This document shows, one piece after another, positions 46,821 through 56,188 of a DNA stretch of 60,278 nt. The stretch lies in NCBI GenBank assembly GCA_002435145.1, contig DJLT01000094.1, positions 27,030 to 87,307 of the forward strand, in the 5' to 3' direction. Origin of the DNA: Neptuniibacter sp. UBA6509. GTDB lineage: Bacteria > Pseudomonadota > Gammaproteobacteria > Pseudomonadales > Balneatricaceae. The position numbers and the translations under genes are program-made. How positions within the stretch are numbered: the first letter of the stretch is position 1; each line of letters opens with the position of its first letter. The notes beneath the pieces are model-generated. The model was not told the DNA's origin and did not search any database. It worked only from the letters and a program-made list of their open reading frames with translations.

Positions 46821-48049
46821 TTTTGATTACCCCCTTTCAAAAGCAAGTCCACCCACTGCGTTAAAATCTTAGTTTCCGAAAAAGACTCTATAGCTGTTCT
46901 TCTTGCATTTTCTTTCATACATAACAACGTATATTCAGAATCAGCAAAAAGTTTTAACATTTCAGCTAACGCATTACTATCTCCAGGAGACACCCCACCC
47001 CCATATTTACCAGACAAGACATCTCTAGAAAGTCCACTTTCAGCTTCTACAGCCACTATAATCGGACATCCTTGCTCTAGGTAAGTCATTGTTTTACTAG
47101 GGTATGCATAGCGATAAAGACCTTTAGATAAACTAACAAAGCCAATATCAGCTTTCAGCATTGCAGCCTTCGCAATTTCAACAGGATGATGCCCGATAAA
47201 ACTGATATTTAGAGCATTATCTGAAACCTGCAACTCTAGTTCCTTTTTTGCTGCCCCTTCCCCCATTATCACAATATGAATATCCGGCCGATGCCTAAGC
47301 TTTTTCATTGCTGCGACAAGAATATCCAACCCTTGAAAACGTCCCACGTTACCAGCAAACAACATAGTAAGCGTTACATTTGGCCATTCGAAAGGTAGTT
47401 CATTAGGTATAATTTGTTCAGAAGGGAGACTAAAATTATTGATGACTTGAATATTATAATCTCCTCTGCCGCGAGCTCGTAAGGAATTTTCCATATCTTC
47501 TGATAACACTACTACAGGGGCAGCTCTACTGCATGTCCAATTATCAGCCCAAAGCAACAGTTTATAAACTATGGGATTAGAAAACTCACCAGATACCCTA
47601 CCTATTTCAGGATGAACATCCATACAATGGTAAATAAACCTTGCCCCAGTTAATCTAGCAGATAGTGCAGAAAAAAAACCGCCCAAGACCGGCGGAGCAG
47701 TTGAGACCATTATTACATCATATCGCCCCCACAAGGCCTTACAAAAAACCGCCCACCCCAATTTAAAAGCATTCCAAATTCTACGTATAGGCTTACCTGA
47801 CTCATTTGGTAGCTCTAATCTATATACGGTAGCTCCATCTACAATTTCCACTTTTGACCGAGTTTCGTTTTTTAACTCCTGCTTGTAAGAAGGCTGTGAG
47901 GAAAGAACATTTACGATATGCCCCTCCTGCTTCCAACACCTTACAATTTCTCTTAACATGGAAGCATACGGTGGAGTATCGGGCCAATAATACCGGTGCA
48001 CAACTAGTACCTTTAACCCACTGCAACTACGTTTATTCCTATTTGCCAT
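46817..48049 (-). CDS. Glycosyltransferase family 4, WbuB/WbjE-like (probable L-FucNAc transferase)
   Basis: About 410 residues with the GT-B fold: the N-terminal HRYYWPDTPPYASMLREI of WbuB-like proteins, and the C-terminal NVGRFQGLDIL, YPSKTMTYLEQGCPIIV and ESGLS nucleotide-sugar site. ATG 48049 is chosen because it shares bases with the upstream stop (TGATG); TTG 48064 is in frame. Position directly after the three UDP-L-FucNAc genes matches fnl-wbuB and wbjBCDE arrangements, so transfer of L-FucNAc is the likely role. Confidence 0.85.
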   Translation of the reverse strand: MANRNKRSCSGLKVLVVHRYYWPDTPPYASMLREIVRCWKQEGHIVNVLSSQPSYKQELKNETRSKVEIVDGATVYRLELPNESGKPIRRIWNAFKLGWAVFCKALWGRYDVIMVSTAPPVLGGFFSALSARLTGARFIYHCMDVHPEIGRVSGEFSNPIVYKLLLWADNWTCSRAAPVVVLSEDMENSLRARGRGDYNIQVINNFSLPSEQIIPNELPFEWPNVTLTMLFAGNVGRFQGLDILVAAMKKLRHRPDIHIVIMGEGAAKKELELQVSDNALNISFIGHHPVEIAKAAMLKADIGFVSLSKGLYRYAYPSKTMTYLEQGCPIIVAVEAESGLSRDVLSGKYGGGVSPGDSNALAEMLKLFADSEYTLLCMKENARRTAIESFSETKILTQWVDLLLKGGNQK

Positions 48050-49182
48050 CAATACTGTTTCCAAACAGTTCTCATAACATAATCACGATAGCTATGTATT
48101 ATACGCACAACCTTATCGGAAACATTGGGTTTACTGTAATCATCGACCAAATGCAGTAAACGCTCCTTACCTACAGATTGATCTTCTAAAATATCCAGCC
48201 CTTGCATTACACGTTCCGTCGACAAGCCCACCATCATAACAGATGCCTCTTCCATTCCTTCAGGGCGCTCATGAGCTTCTCGCAAATTCAGCGCGGGGAA
48301 ATTCATGATTGATGATTCCTCATTAATGGTGCCACTATCAGATAGGACAGCCTTGGCGTTTTTCTGGAGGTGATTGTAATCATGAAACCCCATAGGCTTC
48401 AGCAACTGGATATTAGGATGAAATTCTAACCCTTGCGCTTCGATACGATTACGAGTACGAGGGTGCGTGGACACAATAATTGGGAGATCGTAATGCTCGG
48501 CAACAGTATTCAGTATATTAGCTAGGTTCTTCAGCTGTATTGGGGAATCCACATTCTCCTCACGATGAGCACTCACAACAAAGAAGCAACCTTTTTTCAA
48601 AACTAAACGCTTCAAAATATCGGAGTTATCAATTTGCGGCATGTAATACGACAATACCTCAAACATGGGGCTACCTGTTTTAATCACTCGGTCTGCTGGC
48701 AAACCTTCGGCTAATAAGTAGTCACGCGCAATAGTGCTATAAGTCAGATTGATATCCGCAGTATGATCAACGATCTTCCGATTAGTCTCTTCCGGTACAC
48801 GCTGATCAAAACAACGATTCCCTGCCTCCATATGGAAAATTGGCACTTTACGGCGTTTAGCTGGTATTGCTGCAAGACAAGAATTCGTATCACCCAGTAC
48901 AAGCATGGCATCTGGCATAGCGCTTTCAATCACATTATCAACCGCTATAATCACCTGCCCAATAGTTTCAGCTGCGTTTTTACCTGCTGCATTCAAGAAA
49001 AAATCTGGTTTGCGGACACACAAGTCATTGAAAAAAACTTCATTCAGCTCAAAATCATAGTTTTGGCCGGTATGGACAATAATATGTTCGCAATGCTCAT
49101 CGAGCTTAGCTAATACTCGAGATAAGCGGATAATCTCTGGCCGAGTACCGACAACTGACATTACTTTTAATTTATTCATCAT
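48049..49182 (-). CDS. fnlC: UDP-GlcNAc 2-epimerase family enzyme, FnlC/WbjD type
   Basis: About 377 residues with VVGTRPEIIRLSRVL, HTGQNYDFELNEVFF, ILGDTNS-like LVLGDTNSCLA, HMEAGNRCFDQRVPEETNRK and SDSGTINEESS, the WecB-family active site. Next to the fnlA- and fnlB-like genes it should carry out the last step, 2-epimerisation to UDP-L-FucNAc. ATG 49182 is preferred over GTG 49188. It begins about 11 bases after the fnlB-like stop. Confidence 0.9.
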   Translation of the reverse strand: MMNKLKVMSVVGTRPEIIRLSRVLAKLDEHCEHIIVHTGQNYDFELNEVFFNDLCVRKPDFFLNAAGKNAAETIGQVIIAVDNVIESAMPDAMLVLGDTNSCLAAIPAKRRKVPIFHMEAGNRCFDQRVPEETNRKIVDHTADINLTYSTIARDYLLAEGLPADRVIKTGSPMFEVLSYYMPQIDNSDILKRLVLKKGCFFVVSAHREENVDSPIQLKNLANILNTVAEHYDLPIIVSTHPRTRNRIEAQGLEFHPNIQLLKPMGFHDYNHLQKNAKAVLSDSGTINEESSIMNFPALNLREAHERPEGMEEASVMMVGLSTERVMQGLDILEDQSVGKERLLHLVDDYSKPNVSDKVVRIIHSYRDYVMRTVWKQY

Positions 49183-49193
49183 TAGCACTCTAG

Positions 49194-50297
49194 CTACAAA
49201 AGGTGAGCAAACGTATCAGGCGCATTTCGATCAAAAATCTCATTCGCCCATAACATTACAAGCAGTTCATCATCACCAATATTCGTTATGTCATGAGACC
49301 AGCCCGGCACGGTTTCAACAACACGGGCCTCATCACTATTAACTGTTGTCTCAAAGCACTCCCCAGTAACAATGTGCTTAAATTTAAACAAGGCAGTTCC
49401 TTTAACCACCAGAAATTTTTCATTCTTAGTATGGTGATAGTGGCCGCCTCTAGTGATGCCAGGATGCGCTGAAAAAAAAGAAAACTGACCCGCACCTTCT
49501 GTTTTCAACATTTCACAAAAAATTCCGCGTTCATCAGAGTATGTGGGTAAATTGTAACTAAATTGCTCCGGAGAGAAATAGCTTAAATAGGTCGAATACA
49601 ATGCACGCTCCAAGCCTTGACCAACATTTTCTGTGACCAAAGTTTGGCGGCTCTTTTTAAAAGAATGCAATAATTCAGAGACTTTACCTACCGTCGTGGA
49701 ATACGCAGGCAACACTTGTCGATACCCTGATGCAGTACCATTTTTTAACAAACCCATTAACTCATGACAAAGGTCATCGATATATACCAATGTCACAGGC
49801 GCCACTGGATTATTGATAGTAATTTCGATGTTATTAGCGATATTGTGACAGAAGGTAGCTACAAATGAATTGTAATTTGGGCGGCACCATTTACCGAATA
49901 CATTAGGAAAACGATAAATAAAGTAAGGCGCATCTGTTTCCCCACCGTAAGCAACAACCTCTTTTTCAGCGCTTAACTTACTCAATCCATAAAGATTATC
50001 CATTTCCGCTTGAGTTGAAGAACTGAGCATTAACGGCGTTTTTCGTCCTGACTTTTCTAATTCACCTACGATAAATGCTGTTAGATCAGCATTACCTTGC
50101 TGAAATTCAGCGTCATCTTTGGGACGGTTCACTCCCGCCAAATGAAAAACAAAGTCAGCACATTGCAGAGCGGCAATCAGTTGATCCTGAGACGTATCGC
50201 GATCAATACGAACAATATCGCTGTGACCATTCTCTTCCAACATAATGCAAAGGTTTTGACCGATAAACCCTTGCGCTCCTGTCACAACAATTTTCAT
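49194..50297 (-). CDS. fnlB: UDP-sugar reductase FnlB/WbjC/CapF type (SDR plus cupin)
   Basis: About 367 residues. The N-terminal SDR domain starts MKIVVTGAQGFIGQNL and the C-terminal cupin carries GGHYHHTKNEKFLVVKG and WSHDITNIG. This two-domain structure is specific to CapF-like enzymes, which act between the dehydratase and the 2-epimerase in UDP-L-FucNAc synthesis (C3 epimerisation, then C4 reduction). ATG 50297 is chosen, one base after the fnlA-like stop; an upstream start would add nine residues. Confidence 0.9.
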   Translation of the reverse strand: MKIVVTGAQGFIGQNLCIMLEENGHSDIVRIDRDTSQDQLIAALQCADFVFHLAGVNRPKDDAEFQQGNADLTAFIVGELEKSGRKTPLMLSSSTQAEMDNLYGLSKLSAEKEVVAYGGETDAPYFIYRFPNVFGKWCRPNYNSFVATFCHNIANNIEITINNPVAPVTLVYIDDLCHELMGLLKNGTASGYRQVLPAYSTTVGKVSELLHSFKKSRQTLVTENVGQGLERALYSTYLSYFSPEQFSYNLPTYSDERGIFCEMLKTEGAGQFSFFSAHPGITRGGHYHHTKNEKFLVVKGTALFKFKHIVTGECFETTVNSDEARVVETVPGWSHDITNIGDDELLVMLWANEIFDRNAPDTFAHLL

Positions 50298-50298
50298 T

Positions 50299-51333
50299 TT
50301 AGATATCAGCCTCATAAGCTTCACCAGCTCGAATCGCGCGTATCATTGCCAATTTTAACAACAAGACTTTCATACCCTCCACATCTAACCGTTCAGTATT
50401 ATGAGAATTATAATCCTCATACTGTGAGATGCGAGCATCGCCATCCTCTACAAACTTCCCGTAATTTAAGTCTCTCAAATCCGGCGGCACACGATAGTAA
50501 TCACCGCGATCCTCCGCAGCGGACATCTCTTCACGGCTTAACAATGCTTCATACAGTTTTTCACCATGACGTGTTCCAATAACGTTCACAGGGTGTTCAG
50601 GCAAGCCAAGTAATTCTTTCATCGCATCAGCGAGCGTTTGAATAGTGGCCGCAGGTGCTTTCTGGACAAAAATATCACCATTTTTGCCATGTTCAAAAGC
50701 ATAAAGAACCAAATCAACAGCATCCTCAAGCGTCATCATGAAACGCGTCATATTAGGGTCTGTAATAGTCATCGGTTTTCCCACTTTAATTAAGTCCGCA
50801 AACAGTGGAATAACCGAACCACGTGAAGCCATCACATTGCCATAGCGAGTCCCACAAATAACGGTGTTAGTGCCATCCAAGTTCCGAGATTTAGCCACCA
50901 TAACTTTTTCCATCATGGCTTTAGAAATACCCATAGCATTTATTGGGTAAACCGCTTTATCAGTACTTAAACAAACAACTCGCTCAACATTATTCATGAT
51001 CGCAGCCTCAAGCACATTCTCTGTTCCCATTACGTTCGTCTTCACCGCTTCCATAGGATGAAACTCGCAAGAAGGTACTTGTTTGAGTGCTGCAGCATGG
51101 TAGATGTAATGTACACCGCGGGTCGCATTCAACACACTATTATAGTCTCGCACGTCACCAATATAGAACTTTAATTTGGTATTTCCATATAGCTTACGCA
51201 TGTCATCTTGCTTCTTCTCATCTCGACTAAAGACTCTTATTTCAGCAAGACCAGAATTAAGAAAACGTCTCAAAACTGCATTTCCGAAAGAACCTGTCCC
51301 TCCGGTTATTAGAAGTATTTTATTATCAAACAT
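50299..51333 (-). CDS. fnlA: UDP-GlcNAc 4,6-dehydratase (5-inverting), FnlA/WbjB/CapE type
   Basis: The 344-residue SDR enzyme opens UDP-L-FucNAc synthesis from UDP-GlcNAc. It has ITGGTGSFGNAVLRRFL, VHYIYHAAALKQVPSCEFHP, and STDKAVYPINAMGISKAMM, in which Met takes the place of Tyr, as in FlaA1/WbjB enzymes. The C terminus has TRHGEKLYEALLS. It is soluble, unlike the WbpM-like protein in the same locus. A 74-base gap separates it from the upstream sulfotransferase. Confidence 0.92.
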   Translation of the reverse strand: MFDNKILLITGGTGSFGNAVLRRFLNSGLAEIRVFSRDEKKQDDMRKLYGNTKLKFYIGDVRDYNSVLNATRGVHYIYHAAALKQVPSCEFHPMEAVKTNVMGTENVLEAAIMNNVERVVCLSTDKAVYPINAMGISKAMMEKVMVAKSRNLDGTNTVICGTRYGNVMASRGSVIPLFADLIKVGKPMTITDPNMTRFMMTLEDAVDLVLYAFEHGKNGDIFVQKAPAATIQTLADAMKELLGLPEHPVNVIGTRHGEKLYEALLSREEMSAAEDRGDYYRVPPDLRDLNYGKFVEDGDARISQYEDYNSHNTERLDVEGMKVLLLKLAMIRAIRAGEAYEADI

Positions 51334-51407
51334 AGATCAACCAGTTGTAATTCAAATAAATACAAAAACTATTACTCTGATCTTTAATACAAAATTCACA
51401 ATAATAA

Positions 51408-52205
51408 TTATTGGCCACTTAACCAAGAATAATCAGACTCATAACCTAAACGTATCAAATGAGCACCTGCATACTCATTAAAGATTTCTTTAGATTGGAG
51501 CGTGAAATGATTCACCCAATCTCCGGACACCCCCTTTCTAAGATAACTGGATGATTCCTCATCTCCCTGCACTCGTCCAGATTGATTGGAGAAACTATAA
51601 TTACTTATTATATTATCTATCTCCAAATCAGAAACATTATTACATCCGAACCAAGCTAATGCTCTTTTTAGCTCTTGTTCCGGCTCACTAAGAAGCTGTT
51701 CATATTTAGTATGAAAAACAGGTTTATCAAGCCAAGCATCCACAAATTCTGTCCATGAAAATCTAGGCTGAATCTGCTCTTGAAAAGAATATTCAATGAA
51801 TTTTGATAAATTATGCTGTATATCATTAGGATCCTTAAAACCTAAATATTTCACAACAGCATTTGTAGCTTTAGCACTACTGAGTTCATTCCCAACCACT
51901 TTATGAAAATACCAAGAGACCATAACATCACGGCCATCTCGCCAAACTACACATACATCTTTAAAGCTTTGAGAATATAAGTAATGCCCATGCAATACTG
52001 AGTCGGCAAACATTGGCAAACGATTCCTCGGAAAAGGCAACCCCATGGAATCAGCAAGCATTTGAGCAAACCATGAGCCTCCCGACTTAGGATACTCATT
52101 TACTAAAGGGTACCTATTACCCAATAGATCTCCATGTTTTGCCAAACACAACCTCAAGGCACCGTTTAGACTGAACCAGAGTCTATGATCAATCTGCTGT
52201 ATCAT
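51408..52205 (-). CDS. Sulfotransferase, sulfotransfer_1 type (2 of 4)
   Basis: The 265-residue protein has the classic PAPS signature YPKSGGSWFAQML (about residues 38-50) and the 3'-phosphate-binding WRDGRDVMVSWYFH. This makes it the clearest sulfotransferase of the locus. A C-terminal GVSGDWVNHFT resembles the RKGxxGDWK motif of cytosolic sulfotransferases. It overlaps the deacetylase gene by 17 bases. Confidence 0.88.
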   Translation of the reverse strand: MIQQIDHRLWFSLNGALRLCLAKHGDLLGNRYPLVNEYPKSGGSWFAQMLADSMGLPFPRNRLPMFADSVLHGHYLYSQSFKDVCVVWRDGRDVMVSWYFHKVVGNELSSAKATNAVVKYLGFKDPNDIQHNLSKFIEYSFQEQIQPRFSWTEFVDAWLDKPVFHTKYEQLLSEPEQELKRALAWFGCNNVSDLEIDNIISNYSFSNQSGRVQGDEESSSYLRKGVSGDWVNHFTLQSKEIFNEYAGAHLIRLGYESDYSWLSGQ

Positions 52206-53154
52206 TACACAACCTTTTATAATTTTTATGCAAATCTGATTCAGCTAATAACTCCTGACCACATTGATTCATTGTTATGAATTCCAGTAAGCCTTTCTTT
52301 CTAAGCCCATCCGCTTGAATCAAAAAGCATTTAAACGCGTCACCAACTGCACGGTCTCGTAACAAGTTAAAGGGATGTAACCACAAATGATAAATATCCT
52401 TTTCCATTCGAGGTTCAGAGGCTGAAATCAAAATTTTTCTAAGTATTGCTTTTAAACAAAACCGCTTCACAAATGCCGCACGCCCCCCATACCAGTTAAA
52501 AAGAGCAGACCCTGTTTGAAGAACCTCTCCGCTCATACCTAACATCACTCTAGAAGGAGGAGCTCCATTTGTAATCTCTGATGTATACTTTAAAATTCTA
52601 GGGAGGTTCGATCTACGAAGAATTTTGGGATTAATTCGAGCTCCAAGCCCGAATTTTTTAGCTATAGCTTTATGATAATGTGCTTCGTCACGTGGGTAAA
52701 CAATATTGGTAGGTACTCGACCCAATAAAAGACCTATATCATCTAATGAAATTCTCACGTCATCCATATAAACATCCTCATCAATGTCACAATGTGAAGG
52801 ATAAGGGTGAGTCGCTGTATGAGTCGCTATTTCATGCTGTTCAAAAGATACAACTTGTTTAATAAGATCTACTGCTGAACGCGAGGTCGGTTTCGAACAG
52901 TGAAGAAATGATTCTACGGATTCTCGATAACGCCCTTTGAGATGTTCAGTCTGTATATGGCCGGTTTCTGAATTCAATAAATTTGACACGATTGCCCATG
53001 TTACCGGAACGGACATCTCCTCTAACAAACGAATATAGGCAGGCAACTCGGCATGACAGGCATCGTACAAACCTGAACGTTCTCTCACCTCCCATTCATA
53101 CGAATCTGCCACCCCCCAAGCCAATTCAAAATCGAAGCTAATTACAACTTTCAC
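52189..53154 (-). CDS. Polysaccharide deacetylase-like (NodB homology) protein
   Basis: The 321-residue protein has the NodB pattern: SFDFELAWG with Asp8 at the start, and HEIATHTATH, with His112 and His116 as candidate metal ligands. FPRD-like VYPRDEAH follows. No signal peptide is visible, so it would act on a cytoplasmic nucleotide sugar or lipid-linked sugar rather than on finished polymer. It starts with GTG 53154 inside the end of the upstream gene. N-deacetylation is the likely activity, and the substrate is unknown. Confidence 0.75.
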   Translation of the reverse strand: MKVVISFDFELAWGVADSYEWEVRERSGLYDACHAELPAYIRLLEEMSVPVTWAIVSNLLNSETGHIQTEHLKGRYRESVESFLHCSKPTSRSAVDLIKQVVSFEQHEIATHTATHPYPSHCDIDEDVYMDDVRISLDDIGLLLGRVPTNIVYPRDEAHYHKAIAKKFGLGARINPKILRRSNLPRILKYTSEITNGAPPSRVMLGMSGEVLQTGSALFNWYGGRAAFVKRFCLKAILRKILISASEPRMEKDIYHLWLHPFNLLRDRAVGDAFKCFLIQADGLRKKGLLEFITMNQCGQELLAESDLHKNYKRLCNDTAD

Positions 53155-54016
53155 GCGTTTCTGCCTTTTTATCTAAACGATTAATCATATTCAAGTAAAG
53201 AGAGCACCTATCAAGCTCTTCTCCTTGGCGAATAAGCAATTGACTCCCTGAAACTACAAGAACCCCATTAGAGTATGAAATATCGCATAAAGGTAACCCC
53301 AGAAAAGACCAAACACTTTTTATTGTTTGGACAGGGTTCTTCTCAAATTCAGAAAAATCTATATTAAAAAATCTATCATTGGGTATATTTGAATCAACTA
53401 CAAAAGAGTACAGAGCTTCCCATTGAGCGAGAAGAAAATCATCGGAGTATTGCTCTCCCATAATATCAACAAACATAGCTGGCGGTGTGGATTTTTTCTT
53501 GATCCCCGCAATAGTAGAATATGGTTCTCTTATCACATTTATAACGAAGCAGTTTGGGAATGCTTCATTTAACTGGTTAAGCATAACTGTATTACTAATA
53601 CTTTTATCTAAAAACATGGTATTTTTTCTACACCATGGCGAAATCTCCAATCTAAATCGATCCTTGTCAAAAAAAGATAATTTCATGTTAGCCACATCCT
53701 GTAAATTAGAATACAACCCTCTAGGGAAGTAACCCACATCAAAATCCACTAGATCAGTAGTAATAGCAGAGCCTTCTACAGGAGGCGAGCACAACATAGG
53801 ATGCAAGCATATTGCATCTTTTATAATTGTTGTGCCCGAATTGTAACAACCAGACATAAAAACCATACCTAGCACATCCGGCTTTGGAAAGAACCTTGAA
53901 ATAACGCTTCTCAAAAAAGCGTTTCTCATAATTTTAGCAAGAGACTCTCGAAAGAAACCTTTAAAAAAATTATCACCGTGCCTTTCTTTAAATCGAACCA
54001 TTTTCCTATAAATCAT
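53138..54016 (-). CDS. Sulfotransferase-like protein (3 of 4)
   Basis: About 292 residues, with MSGCYNSGTTIIKDAICLHP as a P-loop like the GxxRSGTT motif of sulfotransferases but with Asn in place of Arg, and NVIREPYSTIAGIKKKS as the 3'-phosphate site. It is less typical than the others, and the sulfotransferase fold is inferred. ATG 54016 after GAGGA is chosen; TTG 54055 would overlap the wzy stop. Confidence 0.65.
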   Translation of the reverse strand: MIYRKMVRFKERHGDNFFKGFFRESLAKIMRNAFLRSVISRFFPKPDVLGMVFMSGCYNSGTTIIKDAICLHPMLCSPPVEGSAITTDLVDFDVGYFPRGLYSNLQDVANMKLSFFDKDRFRLEISPWCRKNTMFLDKSISNTVMLNQLNEAFPNCFVINVIREPYSTIAGIKKKSTPPAMFVDIMGEQYSDDFLLAQWEALYSFVVDSNIPNDRFFNIDFSEFEKNPVQTIKSVWSFLGLPLCDISYSNGVLVVSGSQLLIRQGEELDRCSLYLNMINRLDKKAETRESCN

Positions 54017-54051
54017 TAAAAAATCCTCACGCCACATAAAAATAGGATCAC

Positions 54052-55233
54052 TCAATCACGAACCCGATCATTTTGAGAAAATCTAAGTCCTAGAGCTAAT
54101 GAAAGATATCCTGCAGGAGTCAACAAACCTTCGAATGAACTTCCAACCATCATCCCGACACAGGGGACAACAAGTATAATTGCCGCATAATTATTACTAA
54201 AAATTGAAACACACAGTCGTTTAGTCACCAAATAAAAAAATGTAAAAGAAAAAACAAAGCCTAGAACGCCAAACATATACATCTGCGAAAGAACAAAATT
54301 ATGAATATATTTATCCCCAAACTTATACCCATACCCTCCCCCAAACAAAAAAGACGACAAATCAACTGAAAACACCTCTTTAATCATACCGAACCTAGCA
54401 GTATCCCATAAATAAAAATGACGTGTTAAAGAAACATCGCCAAAGACAAAGATCTTTATAACAACCAAAGAAAAAACAACAAAAGATATAATAATAAAAT
54501 TATTGACAACCAAAGCGTTTACACCACGAAAGTAAACAGCCAATATAATTAAAAAATCAATTATCGCCCTCCGTGAAAAAGTAAACAAAACCATAAAAGA
54601 AGAAATCATCACCGAAAACAAACCCAACTTCCCCTTTGAAGCAAAGCAACCAAAAAATATCAGAAAAGCAAACAAAGAAAATATCTCACCGTAAGTATTT
54701 CTCATTATATCTTTTGACCTAACCCCATTCAAATCATACTGAGGAGAGAAAAATGTATAAATTTCACTAACCATAGGTAGAGTCATCTCCCAATAGCCAA
54801 AAACCTCAACTTCTAACTGAAAAAACAAAAATACTATAAGACAAAGCAAAAAAACAAAAAAAACAAAAACTGAAAGAGCCACTCCTTTAATAAGACTTAA
54901 CAGTCTCTCATTCTCAATCGAAACAAGATAACACCTAATACCCATATATGAAAAAAACAAATATAATGTTTTAAAAATAATAATATCAATCTTGTAATCA
55001 ACATCTAAAAGCGCATAAGTTGAGTTAAAGAAAACCAGCAGAAATAATATAAAATCAATTTTACATATGCCAAACGCACTAAACCCTGTTACAAGAGCCC
55101 AAAACCCCAACAAGAAGTAGGGAAAAACAACAAAATAATATACACTCACGCCAGTATCAAAAAACTTAACCGAAAAAAAACCTAAACTAACAAACAAAAA
55201 ACAAAAGTAAAAACCAGCAAGCCTAGACAGCAT
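54052..55233 (-). CDS. wzy: Wzy-like polysaccharide polymerase
   Basis: The 393-residue, very hydrophobic protein has about ten or eleven membrane helices and one larger periplasmic loop around residues 135-185. This matches O-antigen polymerases, which are recognised by topology rather than sequence. Wzy joins flipped repeat units at the periplasmic face. The gene is Phe-, Val- and Leu-rich and AT-rich, as is usual for wzy. A GGAAG ribosome site precedes the ATG. Its position between a sulfotransferase and wzx supports the call over O-antigen ligase. Confidence 0.8.
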   Translation of the reverse strand: MLSRLAGFYFCFLFVSLGFFSVKFFDTGVSVYYFVVFPYFLLGFWALVTGFSAFGICKIDFILFLLVFFNSTYALLDVDYKIDIIIFKTLYLFFSYMGIRCYLVSIENERLLSLIKGVALSVFVFFVFLLCLIVFLFFQLEVEVFGYWEMTLPMVSEIYTFFSPQYDLNGVRSKDIMRNTYGEIFSLFAFLIFFGCFASKGKLGLFSVMISSFMVLFTFSRRAIIDFLIILAVYFRGVNALVVNNFIIISFVVFSLVVIKIFVFGDVSLTRHFYLWDTARFGMIKEVFSVDLSSFLFGGGYGYKFGDKYIHNFVLSQMYMFGVLGFVFSFTFFYLVTKRLCVSIFSNNYAAIILVVPCVGMMVGSSFEGLLTPAGYLSLALGLRFSQNDRVRD

Positions 55234-55237
55234 AACT

Positions 55238-56188
55238 TTACTTCCTAAATCTTATTTTAGCTAATATTCGTTTATTTAATTGATACGGCCTTCTTATAAA
55301 GTTCCTATGAAAAAATTCCATAACTAGATACTTACACTCTAGAAAGAAATATTTTTTTAAATCTAAACTACCAACTTCATAACCTAAAGACGCCATTTCT
55401 TCACTTAAATGTGCTTCAATAAACTGAATATCATTGATAGGAAGCCACTGCCAATTAGCTATACTACCTGTAAAAATTGGTTTCAAAGTTTCAGCATGAT
55501 GCTTTTGTTCTGGTTCAAAATTAGCTTGATCTCGAGCTGCAAAATCAAGGACGCTACTCGATATTGGTAACGCCAAAAAGGATTGTATTTTTTCTATGAC
55601 ATTAACTGTATCTAGTATTAAGTCTTCATACCTAACACTCATATATTTTGGATTACCATTAAGCTTATTATGAATCTCTATTACTCGCTTCCAGTTATTA
55701 ACAAAGGACAAAGGGTACTGATACCCAACAATCATTTTTTTATATGATGCATATATCGCTCTAGGGTCGCGTACTATATGTATGACTCGCGCAGCTGGGT
55801 AATCCCTAAGAAACCTTTCTGCCTGAAAAACATGAGCAGGAGTTTTCTCCCCGAAAAGAGTAATACCATCTTGCTCAGCGCCTTCCATAAGCAACGAGAA
55901 GAAAGCCGCATCAACCGAATTTAAGCTAGATTCCTTCACTCTTCGTTCAAAACATGACCAATCACTGACTCGACTCTGTATCCACCATTTACTTTTTAAG
56001 GTTTTTATAAGACTTTCAACGGAATCCCTCCTTCCACCATCTTTAAATATCGAAGTATAAAAGAAAGTTTCTGGTGGGATATGGACAGACTGGTGGCAAC
56101 TGAGCATAGATTTAAGCAATGTCGTACCAGATCTACCAGAACCAACTACTAAGAAAAAATTTTCCGATACTTTATCTACACTATTCAT
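55238..56188 (-). CDS. Sulfotransferase family protein (4 of 4)
   Basis: About 316 residues, with VVGSGRSGTTLLKSMLSCHQ as the 5'-phosphosulfate loop, IPPETFFY, and VIHIVRDPRAIYASYKK as the 3'-phosphate site; the sulfotransfer_3 pattern is complete. ATG 56188 is chosen, sharing bases with the wzx stop (TGATG). It most likely uses PAPS to sulfate the polysaccharide. Confidence 0.85.
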   Translation of the reverse strand: MNSVDKVSENFFLVVGSGRSGTTLLKSMLSCHQSVHIPPETFFYTSIFKDGGRRDSVESLIKTLKSKWWIQSRVSDWSCFERRVKESSLNSVDAAFFSLLMEGAEQDGITLFGEKTPAHVFQAERFLRDYPAARVIHIVRDPRAIYASYKKMIVGYQYPLSFVNNWKRVIEIHNKLNGNPKYMSVRYEDLILDTVNVIEKIQSFLALPISSSVLDFAARDQANFEPEQKHHAETLKPIFTGSIANWQWLPINDIQFIEAHLSEEMASLGYEVGSLDLKKYFFLECKYLVMEFFHRNFIRRPYQLNKRILAKIRFRK

